From: Zonotrichia leucophrys gambelii
Lineage: Eukaryota > Chordata > Aves > Passeriformes > Passerellidae
DNA length: 64,000 bases
Direction of reading: 5' to 3'
Assembly (NCBI RefSeq): GCF_028769735.1
Contig: NC_088171.1
Location: forward strand, 133,347,033 to 133,411,032
A program made the position numbers and the translations under genes. Positions within the stretch are counted from its first letter, which is position 1; each line of letters starts with the position of its first letter. The notes under the pieces are model-generated. The model saw only the letters and a program-made list of their open reading frames with translations. It was not told the DNA's origin and did no database searches. Positions 1 to 11,545 of this stretch are shown here, piece by piece.

Positions 1-1157
1 GGTAGCATCATTCCCCACCTCCCTCCCAGAAGAGAAAGTGTGAGCATTGCAAAGCTATTTGATGGATCAATACTTTTTAAAGGATCTTTTTTCAGTTTGT
101 GTTTTTAGTAGAATCATAGATATATCCAAATATCCCTAAGACTCTTGATATGGAGCATCAGCTCTTCACCTTGTTAAGCAGAGAGGAGGTATTTTTTGTT
201 CATTTTGCAAGTTGATGTAAGGTAGGACATGCAGCAGCATAAATAAATGCATTGTAGATATGTGAAATGCATTTTTCTTTTTTCATGTCAGAACACCAGC
301 ACTGAACTAAATCCTCTTTTAAGGTTCTTGCTAGGCTTCTAGTAATTTGATTAATTTATCATGAGTACAATCTGTATTCTTGAAAGCATTTTGGTGTTTA
401 GAGTTTCTGTTAAGGCTGTTCTTGAGCAGGCCCAGTGTTTGTGAATGACCACCTGTTAGAGAGAAGCTCTCCTGTGCCTCAGCAGGGAACGTGGCTTTGG
501 CTCTGGATGGGGCCACTGCCAAGTGAGAGTTGATTTTTGACCCTTCCAGTTACACTGCCATTAAATGGCATTTAGAGTGGAAAGGGAATTTGAACAGAGA
601 CTTGTCAGTGTTCAAACCACAGGCTTCAGAGAGTGGAAAATAATTGTCAGCCTACACCATGCATTGGGGAATGCTAACTATGAAGAGTGAGAGGTCCTGC
701 CCTCAGATTGATTTTTTTCTGTGTGCTAAACTGCAGTGCCTAACTTTGTAAGCTGAGGTACAGGTAAAATGTAGACTAATTTGCCATTTTGACTCATTTC
801 CCTCCCCAATCCATAGGCTGTGAGAACCTGATCCTGTGTTAACAGAGCACACTCAGGAAGTGGTGTCAACTCTGATAAATCTGCTTTCCTCTGCCTTAGT
901 GTGAGACATCAGCCAAAAACAGGGTGATTTGCTTCATATTTTGGCATCTTCAGAGAAGTGGTGGCAAATTTAAAATATCTGTCAGAAGGAAAGGAAAGCT
1001 GATAAGATTCAAGCCAGGAAATAACATGTTTCTACTTCCACTGCCCTCTCTGAGGTGTACCGAGGAGGATTAGGTCACACTGACAAGCTGACTGAAGAGC
1101 TGAGCAGTAAACTCAGGGTTTTAGTTTGTACCCCTTGCTGCAGCTGCTTTCCTGTAG
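1..1157. other. Unique-looking non-coding DNA
   Basis: AT-rich vertebrate sequence with no repeat family that I recognise. The only ORFs are about 60 codons long, on one strand, without domains or plausible splice context. A small exon-like block near 735-771 (acceptor-like CTGCAG, donor-like CAG|GTAAAA) is closed in all three frames, so it could at most be non-coding RNA. Confidence 0.6.
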
Positions 1158-1814
1158 TTCCCTTGTTTCTCCACCACTTATTCCAGTTCTCAGACTGTTG
1201 ATTCATGTGGTGTATGTGCCATGTTTGGAGCTGAATTTCCTCATGTGTATTGGGCACAGCAGTAGAAACAAGCAGCAGCCCCTGAATCCCTGGGTTTTCC
1301 CTTACAAGTCTTTAGTCTTAGCATGCAAGGTCAGTACCAGTACTGAGCTCGAGAAGAACCAGAGACAGTGTCCTCATTGCCCCAAGGCAGAGCCCTTGTC
1401 CCTGATGGGCAGCCACTGTCTCAGGCAGAGAGAGGCCCTTTCTGAATGGGTCACCAATGGCAGTGAATTTTGCTGTTCCCCTCCTCCAGCCAACGAAATG
1501 CCCTGTGATGGAAGACAGAGCCAGCTGAGCCCTGATCCTGTTCACTTCCTGCTCTCAGAAGTGTTTCCCCCCACTCCTTCCCATGTCTTCTGTTCACCAG
1601 TCTGGTTCACAGGACCTTGCAGTCTGACCCAGCCACCTCCAGATCAGCACATCTGCTCTGGTGGCTGCAACCCACGTAGCAGTGAACAGTTAAGGGTTGG
1701 ACAGTTAAGGACTTTATTTCTGCACACCCCTTGCTCCGCTGTCCCTATTTTCTGCCTCCCCCAGCCCACTGCACCAGGAGGCCTGGTTTGGGAGGGAGAG
1801 AAGGAGCTGCTGAG
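1158..1814 (+). other. Possible long exon containing a 191-codon ORF
   Basis: A pyrimidine-rich tract ending in CTTTCCTGTAG at 1147-1157 would serve as a 3' splice site, and CTGAG|GTGAGG at 1810-1820 as a 5' splice site. Between them one plus-strand frame stays open. The first ATG of that frame is at about 1243, and the stop codon (TGA, 1816-1818) lies inside the donor, so the frame is open right up to the splice point. The predicted peptide is rich in Cys, Pro, Ser and Leu, has no domain that I recognise and reads like translated non-coding DNA. Local GC content is higher than in the surroundings, which makes a long open frame easier by chance. A stretch of an untranslated or lncRNA exon is at least as likely as coding sequence. 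Confidence 0.2.
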
Positions 1815-1946
1815 GTGAGGGTGGCTGGAAGGAAAGCCAAGGTACTAAGGCTGGTGATTCTGAACCAGGCTGGGCCACGTTGGGCTGCATGAGAGGACAT
1901 TTGTGGCTTTTTTCCTTGCTGTCTCTGCCCTTGCTTTGTCCTGCAG

Positions 1947-2051
1947 ATCTGACCACTGTGTTGCCATTTTTTCGTGATATAAAGGAGTTAACAGTGCTTC
2001 CACACCTGCAAAAGCACGTTGAGGCCACCAGAGAAAAGGGAAGTGCTCAAG
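1947..2051 (+). other. Candidate 105-nt internal exon
   Basis: The upstream side is a long pyrimidine tract (about 1908-1944) ending in TTTGTCCTGCAG, a textbook 3' splice site with AG at 1945-1946. The downstream side is CAAG|GTAAGTATT, close to the ideal 5' splice site with GT at 2052-2053. The block is 105 nt, a multiple of three. Only one of the three frames is open: the exon would begin at codon position 2 and end after codon position 1, giving a symmetric phase 1-1 exon. The peptide contains LTTVLPFFRDIKEL and then a Lys/Glu/Arg-rich helix-like tail. I do not recognise the family. Joining it to the ORF block that ends at 1814 (a 132-bp gap) does not keep that ORF's frame; it reaches a stop after about nine codons. 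A non-coding RNA exon, or a coding exon of a gene whose other exons lie outside the window, are both possible. Confidence 0.3.
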
Positions 2052-3240
2052 GTAAGTATTTATTCTAACAGCAGGACACCTATCTTGAGGGTGCTTGAAA
2101 AAAAAAATAAAGCAGGATAGAGCAGAGGAATGTAAACATGCTGGCTTTGAAGGCTAGGACCATCTTGTTCAGTCTAGATCAAACACCAGCTTCTAGGCGT
2201 GGGCATGAGCCCAAGAGCACACGGAGTGCATGCACAGTTCAGTGAGCACACTGGTGTCCCTGGGCTGCACCAGGCAGACACTAACAGCAGAGGAGGAATT
2301 AAGCACCACAGCACACTGACAGAGTTATGTTTCCTTAGAAATCATTAAACCCAAAGGCAAGTTGTTTTATAAAGGAAACACCCTGTGTAAAGTGCAAGAG
2401 ATGAGAAATGACAGGGAATTGGCTCCTAACCATACTATGAGCTTGGAAAAAGCAGCAGATGTAGACTTGTGCGATTTTCTAGCATGTAATTTGTTTTTAC
2501 ATTATGTACAACTTGAGGTAAAATACACTGCGGTCCTGTCCCACGGCTCATGTTAGACAGGCAGGATGGCTGTGTAAAGATGGTTTCTAGGTCTCTCTCC
2601 ATCATGTAGAGCAGGCTCCTCTCAGGGGCAGTCAGTGTGTGTGAGAGCAAAGTGTGCTGAGAGCTGGTTTTACCACCGGCCATGGCTGCTCAGAGCCCAA
2701 CAGCTTCGACAGGGCCCCAGCCAGCCCAGACACAGGGGCTGGGAAGAGCACACACATTCAGGCTGCACCATAAAGATGTTCTTTTCCCCTGTATTTCCAC
2801 TGTAATAGGGAAGACATGCTCTGAAGCAGCCTGGGTCTCTCCACTCTCCTCCACTCCCAAGTAGGCAACAAGACAAGAAGCCACGCAGCTTCCTGTTCCC
2901 CACTCTGTGATGCTGTTGTAGCAGCTTTTGTAGAGCACTTGGGAGAAAACTCTGCTTGCATCTTTTCTTCTTTGTATCTTACAAAGACCAAATGGATGCT
3001 TTAAGTCACTTTGTTGTTGTTGTTTTTGTTGGTTTTATTTCTGGATGGGAGAAAACCACAAGAAAGACTGACATTAAAGCTTCTCTGGAGGCTCCTTTTG
3101 TGTGCACGTATGTCCATCCTTGCGCTCTGAGGCAGCGCGGGCTGCCCTCAGCACAAAACGTCTGCCACCCATGTGAGCTCCTGCGCTGTGGTTTGCATTG
3201 CTGTGCTCTCAATACCCCTCCCAAAGCAGCCCCTTAGGTC
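2052..3240. other. Unique-looking non-coding DNA
   Basis: Short overlapping ORFs occur on both strands around 2435-3237, which is the pattern expected of stop-poor, moderately GC-rich non-coding DNA rather than a gene. A short (TTG)n tract lies at about 3010-3024. No repeat family is recognised. Confidence 0.55.
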
Positions 3241-3465
3241 CCATGGCCAAGCTCTTTAAACGTTTAAACGGTGTTTAAATGTTCTCTGAAATTGTTTCAC
3301 TTTAAATGTTTTTGGGGGCTTTTTTTAAACTAATGTAAAAAACATTCCTTGAAGCCTGACGTCAGTTGTGGTTGATGGGCTTTGTTTATTCATGCCAGTT
3401 AACAGGCTAAGTGGAGGTCTACTGTACTTTTGCAAGCAATCTTAATCTCTTCGACTGAATAGCAA
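3241..3465. promoter_or_regulatory. Candidate regulatory patch with a 14-bp palindrome and a CRE
   Basis: A perfect palindrome, TTTAAACGTTTAAA, lies at 3255-3268, followed by a related GTTTAAA at 3273-3279. About 90 bp further on, CTGACGTCAG (3356-3365) is a 10-bp palindrome that contains the full cAMP-response element TGACGTCA, the consensus for CREB/ATF factors. CpG-containing palindromes like these are rarer than chance in AT-rich, CpG-depleted bird DNA. The patch looks free of repeats. That it is a functional enhancer is inference. Confidence 0.3.
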
Positions 3466-3787
3466 GAAGAAAAAGATGGGTTGACAGAGGCAGTTAGCAG
3501 AGATCATACTTACACATGTTTGTTTTCAGTAATTAGTCACAGTGTTAATAGAAACATCCACTTTAAGCAAAGATGGCTGATTTGCACAAACAGTGGGCCA
3601 TATGCTCTGGTGGGTGTGGAAGGGGGTTGATAAAGCTAAAAAACTTTTCAGGAATTTTTAAATGTGAAAACCTGCTATTATATTTATTCACTTATTTATC
3701 CAGTGTAATTATTTTTGTGCCAGTTAGGCTTTGCAATATTTTCCGCTTCAAAACATCAGAATAAAAACAGAGGTCTCCATGTTCACC

Positions 3788-3855
3788 TTGTCTGTCTGTC
3801 TCTCTTCTCTCTCCTCTCCCCCGCCTCATCACACACACACACACACACACACACA
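3788..3855. repeat. Pyrimidine tract followed by (CA)13 microsatellite
   Basis: A C/T-rich stretch with TCTG and CTCT units (about 3788-3826) runs into an uninterrupted CA dinucleotide run at 3830-3855. It is a simple sequence repeat, likely to vary in length between individuals. Confidence 0.95.
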
Positions 3856-5760
3856 ACAAGGGAGTTTTTAAGTGGCTGTCTATTGCTCAGAGCTTACATA
3901 TGGATAGCATATGAAAATGAACGAGGCTGTAGGTGTTTTAACAATGTAATTTAGATATGTTGCCTTTTTTACTTTTCCAATGGTGCCAGATGGGTTTTGC
4001 TGCCAGAGTATGAAAGCAACTGCTGCCTTTTACAAAGATTTATTATTTTTTGGTGATATGACAGACTAATACTAGTTCCAAAAGGGTAGATATGCTGAGT
4101 TGTTAACATACCCCTTTGATTCCAGTGTATTCTGTTCCTGTCAAGTGTAATGGGGAAACTTCCTATATGTTATAAAATGCTATTCAGCTGCATGTCTCTC
4201 CAGTTTTGGATTTGGTTTTGATTTTTTTCCCTAAATAATAAAGCTAATTGTTTTAACTTCAAAGAGAAGCCTTTTTTCTCAGACAAAATCATAGCTTCAC
4301 TTTCATAAGGAGCTCATGATCACTCTAGGTTTTCAAGAGAGGGAACTGTTTGAGTTTGTGTTTTTGCTTTTGCTCACTGTTGTGTTTTTAAGCATGTTTA
4401 TGATTTACTCAGCATGATGCTTTTGACTTTTCTCATGTGAAACATCAAATATTTTGCAATACATCCTCCTGCAGTAGGCTTAGAACAGAATCACAAGCTC
4501 CAGCTCTGGGATGCATCCCTGAATACCTGTGGGGAGGTGCCAACAGAGACAAGCATCTTCCTCTGAGTGTCCTCTGAGGCTGGTTGTCTGCCAACCATTC
4601 CCAGTGGGGCCAGAGCACTTTGAGAAGGTTTGTTCATTTCTAAATCACAGCAGCCAAGTTGCAAAGCAATTCACCACTGAATCTACTGCTGCAAAATATG
4701 ACTCTCAGTTTTATTTACATCAATACTTTACAGTTATGAAACAAGTGCATATCCATTTGAAAATCTTAAAGTGTGACAGAAATGAATTCACCACTTGTAT
4801 AACCAAAAAAAAAACCCAGGCCCACACCATCCAGGCACACACACAAAGATTCTGACAGAAACAGTTCTGGCATGTTGCACACCCACAGCTTCTTAGACTG
4901 CCTTTCATTGCCCTCTTTGATCATCCATGTCTTTGCACCATGGTTTGTCCCACAAGCTGTTTAATGTCTCTGTCGTGCAGGCTGCTCTTCACACAGAGGC
5001 TGAGTCCATAGCAGGGAAGCAAAGAAGGCAACCACTGGCAATGCCCAGTATTTCAGTGTAAGGCAGGGAAAAACTAATGGGAAAACAAGGTTGTAGAGCT
5101 GTAGAAAAAAGAGAAGAATCTGCTCTCCATGTCCATGAGCAAAGGCAAAGAAAACAATGAGCTGAAGTTGTAGCAATATTTTACATTGCACACTGGGAAA
5201 AATATTTTCCTGGAAAGGATGTTGAAGCCCCAGTAAGGACGACTGGGAGGGTTTGAAATCCCAGTGAGAAGAGTGTGATTATGGTCAGGCTATACAAAAG
5301 TCTGCCTGCCTGACTAGATATGGAATCTGCCTTGGGACTAGGATGGACTGGATGAGTCCCAAAGTCCTGAGGGGCACCTGTTTCCCTGATTACTGCAGCA
5401 AACTGTCAGCATTATCCAGCATTGCCCTTCTCATTTGCTCCACACAGGCAGTGCCATTTTCAGAAGTGTCTGCTGGATAGACTTTAGTTTGTAACCATAG
5501 CAGATGAGAGAGCTTTTGCTGACTCCTTTCAGCTGCTTGCATGGTGCTGTTGCCACAGCTGGCTGCTGTTGGCCTGGGTTTGTGCGGCATCTGTGCATCC
5601 CTTCCTTCCTCTCACAAAGCCTCACAGCTGAGGGCTCTGGCTGGACACCACTGGTGGGCGAAGGCGGCTCAATGGACGGCCCGGCCTGGCTCTGACACAG
5701 CTGCTGCTTGCAGGAAGCCAGCGGCCCCCGGGGTCCAGGTACATCTTTGCCTTTCCTCAG

Positions 5761-5901
5761 GAGTGGTTTGGCTCTTTGCACCTGGGACCCAAAGAGGAGA
5801 TGTGCTGTGAGCAGAGCTGAGGGCCCTAGGCAGGGGGCAGGCACCAGTCGGAAATGCTGGAGTCAAAGCCGGGCTGCTCTTGGCTCCCCTCCCAAACCAG
5901 G
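5761..5901 (+). other. GC-rich exon-like block
   Basis: A good acceptor (CTTTGCCTTTCCTCAG, AG at 5759-5760) and a good donor (CCAGG|GTAAGA, GT at 5902-5903) bound 141 nt inside the most GC-rich patch of the first 10 kb. One frame is open across it, entering at codon position 3 and leaving after position 2. The other two frames contain stops. The minus strand is also open over 5431-5844, which weakens the coding case. No domain is recognised. If transcribed, it is more likely a non-coding RNA exon. Confidence 0.18.
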
Positions 5902-7589
5902 GTAAGAGCCTACCAGCAGTTTGACTTTGAGTCACTGCGGTAATTCATGTTTAAAATCATCATTCTTGGCACATGCACCAAAGATTAAAAGAAAACAGGA
6001 AAAATTCCTCTCTGAATGACAGATTTACATACCAGGAGGAAAAAAACCCACATAAAAATCTGATTTGAAGAACACAATTATAATATTTTACCCTCATTTC
6101 ACTAACCATTTTATTGACTGAAAATGGAGCTACCTCAAGACTACAGATCTGAAGTGCTAACAAATTAAAACCATCCCCGAAGGAGAGAGACCACTAATCT
6201 GAAGCACGCCTCCCTAAAGAATTTCAGAAGATCTATAAATGCCATATGCTGAATAGATAGTAATTCTTTTAAGGTACAAGTAATTTTTTTTTTCCTGAAT
6301 AACTGACCAAATGCAGTCAAAAAGGGAAGGAAAGAAGACAAAGGACACCACATAAGAAAAATAAAAGTGCTATACCAGCACGAAATACCAGCCAACATGC
6401 ATATGGGAACACTTATTTGATCATCTAAATATGCTTATTTTAAACAGTGAATATCCAAAAGTGATTGCATTTGCACTGATTCACTTAATGTAAGAAATAA
6501 AGTTGGCCCAATATCCATATTCCATAAACAGAGGTAATAAATTAAAGAAGCTGAGGATCTTGCTGCCAAGGCACATTTAAAATATGAGTCAGAAAGAGAG
6601 CACAGCTAAGGAGAATTGAAGAAAAACTGAGAGAAAGAAAAAGCTGTTGTTTTGTAAATATAATTACTCTTTGAAATGCAGGAAATGGACACAAAGTGAA
6701 GACTCTTGCATGACTCTGGAGACCTCGACAGTGTTTCTCCTGATGGTCCAGAGAGGGATAGTGCCTCTCTCCTGACGGAATACCTGTCCCCTAACTCCTG
6801 CTCAGGTCTCCCAGGCTCAGGAGATGAAGTTCTACACTGTTGTGGCATGTCTGCAAGGTTGTGACTTGTGCTGGGTGTATGTCCCTTAATATCTTAAAAT
6901 TACACTCTGCACTGTAATGAAACACAGGCACTCATGTTATGAAATACATAAATATAAACTGACAACACATATGTGCTTTAATATAAAACAGAGAATATCT
7001 AGGATGCTCTCAGTCGCTCAGTTCTCACCTTCATTCTGTGAGCAGCCAGTGAGTCCCAGGGAGCATCAAGGAAAAGAATCACAGACTCTTCCAGGAGATT
7101 CCTCCTCTACATGAAATAGACTTGTCATAATTTCATATGATGTTAGACCTCTGGCAAAGTCCTCCTGAGATGCCTCAGAGCTGTCCAGAAAACAGAGATG
7201 CGAAAACATCAAGTATAGTTTGACACAAATGCAGCTCTTTGCAGCTCTCCCCTCTCTGTGAATAGCTAAACCAATGCTACAAAACCCCATGTATGAGCTG
7301 AAACTCCATGTATGTCCCTCGAAGTATATTTCATCATATATATTGCATCATACCCTGGACAGCCTCAGGTAAGATGAGTTGTCAGATGACTACCTCTGGT
7401 TACACTGACTTGTCTTCATTTTGGCCATGGGTATTGTGGAAGGCAATAGGGTTTCTTTGTAAAAATCTTTGTAGGAGTTGACTTCCAATTTTCAGGCATT
7501 CAAGACAAAATGTCACTGGCTAGTTAGTTTTGGAAGAGACTTTTGTTTTGACAGTAATAGCACAAATGTGTTCAGAGGAATGGGTCCTT

Positions 7590-7800
7590 GCTTGTCTGTC
7601 CCAGTAAAAAAGGTTTTCCTCATGTTCATGTGGAACCTCCTGTGCATCAGTTTCTGCCCACTGCCTCTTGTCCTATTGCTTGGCATCACTGAGAAGAGCC
7701 TGGTCCATTCTCTTGACACCGTCCCTTCAGAGACTGACAGACATTGGTGAGGTCCCCTCTCAGTCATCTCTTCTTGAGGCTAAAGAAAGTTCTCAGGGCT
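7590..7800 (-). mobile_element. CR1 LINE fragment, antisense
   Basis: The plus strand reads as the reverse complement of an avian CR1 3' region. It runs from a stretch like 'TTCCTCATGTTCATGTGGAACC', past the motif for 'smallest cost' CR1 text such as CTGCCTCTTGTCCTATTGC and CACTGAGAAGAGCCTGG, to CCCTCTCAGTCATCTCTTCTTGAGGC in broken form. The terminal 3' repeat units are not visible, so the copy is truncated at both ends. CR1 is the main non-LTR retrotransposon of birds and moves by target-primed reverse transcription. This copy is dead. It belongs to the same subfamily as the sense copy at 26.1-26.6 kb. Confidence 0.85.
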
Positions 7801-10800
7801 TAAGGCAGTGAGCAAGCTCCTGCACAGCAAACTGGTCTCAAGATGATGCCATGCAGATTTTCAGATGAGCCTGGGAGTTGGTGGGATGAGATGCTGCTGT
7901 CCACTGTCATATGAAGCAAAGCAGGAGCTGCCAAGTGTGGCAGGAGTGCAGGAGTGGGCTGCAGAGAGCTCACAGATGGAGGCAGGTGAGGGGACAGCTG
8001 TGAGCAGGCAGGGACACTGCTCGTGCCTTGAAACCAGGGTACAGCCTCTCCGGGGAATCAAATCATTCTTGGATGACATCCACTTGGAAATTCTTCCTCG
8101 GTAGAAGGCAGAGGTTTTCACTCAGCAGACTGCTTGGGAAGGCTTTCATCCCTTTTTTTCCCAGTCATTTTTCCCTCCTTATACCAAGTGCTAGCCCCCA
8201 GCCTGCTTTTCCTGATGCAAGCCATGTGGGCTGGAGAGCTGTTCTACAGTAAATACTATCTGGGAACCATGTCTTTGTGCACTGCAAGTATTTGTCACTC
8301 TTCAGGCCATAAACTTCCCAAGGAATATTCTTTTTCCTGTTAATATGGAAACTGAAAATTATAGGAACTCACTAAAATGATGGTGTTATCTTATTTCCTG
8401 TGTAACATGGATTGACATGTACATATGCTCCTGACATGTCAAAAAAGCAGCTATCTGCTCTCAGGCTTGCTAAAGCCCACTCATAGGACACAGATCCAGA
8501 CTGAGTGAAGAAAAAGGGTGTTACTGTGAAAAATCCAGGATATGTTTCTCAAAGGCAAGCGAATTCTTTCATTTCAAGATTAAGAAAAAATCCCCCTGCA
8601 AATAACTTAGAGTGGTTAAGAGGAAATATCTAACTGGAGTTCACTAAAGGAAGCTCTAGCATTAAAAATGTCCTTCTAAAAAAGGGAAGGCTTTGTGAAT
8701 GACAGACACAGTACACAATAAAAATCAATAGGGTTTTCATCTTTCTCTTATACATGCCTCTGAGGATAAGCTATCCCTTTCTTCTCAGTTCACACTGGGA
8801 TAGCAGCAAATACTGAAACAAGCACACATGACTGTATGCACATACCAACGTCTCCATGTTAATTTTCTCTTTCATCTTCATATGTCATCCATAAGGTTTT
8901 TTGTCTCATTTGAACCGAAGCCAAAGATATTTTAAAATATCATTTACTGCAAAACAATTGGCCAAACCAAATTTCTGTCCATCCTCATTAAAAAAAAAAA
9001 AATAACTAATATTTTCAGAATGCTTTGGTTCTGTTTTAGATATTTATATTTTTAAACTCTTTTAAGAGTATAAATCAGTTGCACTTTTGAAATTGCAGTC
9101 ATCTGAAAATGACAACCCATGCTGTTTTGAAAAGATGTGATGCAGTCTTTTACTGCTCCTGTAGCTTAAACCCATTATTCAAATGAGACTCAGAAGAAAA
9201 CCAGCTTTACCCTACAGGTAGATTTAAGGTTTAGTGATCTACTATTCACTATATAAAAATCACAGAAGTAACTTTGCATTTACACAAATGTTTGCTGGAC
9301 AATTCACTGTAGCTCTATATTAGGTAGGGCCATTAACTTATGTATTGTAAGAAATATCTTTTCTGCCCTGTGGATGCAAGGACGTGCTGGCAAATACCAC
9401 CCGAGGAGAAGACAGAATCTCCTGCTGCTCTCGGGCAAGGGAGAATAGACACAAAATCTGGCCTGGAAGCTTTCTTTCCCAGAGATTTTACAGCAGCACC
9501 TAAGGTAAAGGGCATTTTCTTGCTTTCTGGCAAAACAAGGCATGCTTTAAGCAGTTTTGAAGCTTTAAGCTGCAGAAGAAGTTTTTCCTACTGCTCACAT
9601 TTGCAGGTGAGAAGGCAGCTGGTACCACTGATGGCATGAGAGGAGAAAGGGAGGAGGCATAAGTAGGTATTGTGCAAGGGGATGGAGGATACGGTCAGTC
9701 CATGGAAATGGGCTGCTCTCTCAGCAAGTTCTCATGCTAAACATGTTTCTAAATAGTCCACCAAGTCACCAGGGTTTCAGGCTTGTTTGCTAGGGTGGTT
9801 TTTGGCAGCATCTTTAGGATTTGCCTTAAACTCATGCAGGTGCTCTTTAAGAAATTCACCTCCAAAATATATCGTTTGAAAACCTCTTAATGTGGATGAT
9901 GTTTTTTACAAAATTTCCTGACAGTATTTTGAAGAACAAAAAGTTGCACAGACTTTCTATAATGGGAGCAGGACAAGTATTTCAGCTGCATGGGGTGTGA
10001 TATGTCATTTATTCTGGCAAGCAGATTAAATTTGAATGTATGAAGAAAAACGAGGACATAAAATTCCCTAGAACTGTGATTAAACTGCAAAGATGAACAA
10101 AACAACAAAATAAGGGGGAAAAAGGGATAGCTGTATTTGTATACTTCAATTAACTGGTATTGTATAGGTAGAATTAGGTATAACTTCAGCTATATATTGG
10201 CTGGTCAAGTTTCTAACAAAGTCCTTCACCCTAAGGAATTTTTGCTACTGAAAGCATTTTGTGCTATTAGGCATAATTCTGCAGCAGATTCCTTCTAAAA
10301 AAGGCCTTGGTGCAAATGAAAGTCTTTCTTTATTGAGGAATCAATGTAACCTAGTGGCAATCCTTGAGGGCACACCAGTGAAATAAAAAAAGCCCAAATT
10401 ATTATTCCTGCTCATATTTTGTTTTGTTAATTTTTTTTTTCAGCTAGAGAAACTTGAGGAAACAGTGTGAAGATTTTTGATTATTTGTTTCTATTAAAAG
10501 ATCAGGTCCTGCTTTCCATTGGAGTACACTCAAGTGCATTATAACAAGATCTCTGTTATCCTCAACAAACTAAAGCTATCAGCATTTACTCCAGCATGAG
10601 AACAGATTCTGCCTACAGAGTCAAAGGATACAATTCTGCCCTGAGGCTTAATTTGTCCTTTTTTTAAAGTGACCTAAATAAAGCCTCGATGCCACCAGGA
10701 GAACAGCAGGTTTTGAGTAAGGCACAGACACCATTTTCTGTGTGACTGCTTCTCATCTTTGTAATGCGTAGCTGCATGTGTGGGATGACAGCAAGACTAG

Positions 10801-11028
10801 CAGCTTTGCTGTCACCAAGTCTGAAAACACTCTGCAGTTGAAAGGTCTACTCTTCTGAATGCTCAACATTTCCTAAAATGCATTTTCTTATTGAGAAATT
10901 GGTGTGCCTTACATGGGTGTGGGGCAGGGCTAGTGTTCAGCATTTTGGGAGATTTTAGTGAGCAGTTGCATGTAGCAACCTCAGGAGGCAAACTAGCCAC
11001 ACCTTGGCGATAGGGGCTGCACAGTTTT
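7801..11028. other. Unique-looking non-coding DNA
   Basis: AT-rich sequence with a short A13 run near 8990-9002. Plus and minus ORFs overlap at 9304-9639, the signature of a chance opening; a donor-like CAG|GTGAGA lies near 9607 but no matching acceptor stands out. No repeat family is recognised. Confidence 0.55.
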
Positions 11029-11414
11029 CACAGAATCACAGTATCATTAGGTTTTAAATGACCAACCTTTGACCAAGCACCACGTTTTCAACTACACTGT
11101 GGCACTAAGGGCAGATCCAGTTGGTTTTGAGCACCTCCAGGGGTGGTGACTCCACCACCTACCTGGGCAGCTCATTCCAATGCTTAAGAGCCCTTTCCAT
11201 GAAGAAATTCCTCCTGATGTCCAACTTGAACCTCCCTTGGTGCAGGCTGAGGCCGCATTCTCTTGTCCTGTCAGCAGTCATCTGGGAGAGGAGACTGATC
11301 CCCACCTTGCCAGAACCTCTGTTCAGGTTGCACAGAGCAATAGGGTCTCCCCCGAGTCTCCTTTTTTACCCAGGCAAAACAACCTCAGTTCCCTCAGCTG
11401 TTTATCATAGGACA
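11029..11414 (-). mobile_element. CR1 LINE 3' fragment, antisense
   Basis: It begins with the reverse complement of the CR1 3' end (CACAGAATCACAGTATCATTAGG) interrupted by point changes, then passes through the usual antisense landmarks: CACCTCCAGGGGTGGTGACTC region, TGGGCAGCTCATTCCAATGC, TCCTCCTGATGTCCAACTTG, and CCTCAGTTCCCTCAGCTG near 11385-11403. It is 5'-truncated, as most CR1 copies are. The plus-strand ORF over 11121-11531 is a by-product of this repeat. Confidence 0.92.
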
Positions 11415-11545
11415 CAAGATTTTACTGGGGTTTGCAGGCAATTGTTGTTTGACCTGTCTAATGCACAGGGTTGGATAGCAACACTTGAAAGACCAGTTAA
11501 GAAAGAGACTATTCCAGGAGATGCAGGCTAGGGAGTTAAAGGAGG

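Larger units (their letters stand above)
3466..7589. other. Unique-looking non-coding DNA
   Basis: No repeat family or gene is recognised apart from the CA tract and the GC-rich patch listed separately. The longest ORF (4529-4855, plus, 108 codons) has no recognisable domain and ends in an A-rich, low-complexity run. ORFs around 5.4-5.9 kb overlap on both strands. Confidence 0.55.

Noticed and set aside
11121..11531. 136-codon plus-strand ORF
   Set aside because: It lies almost wholly in an antisense CR1 fragment; the translation is of repeat DNA.
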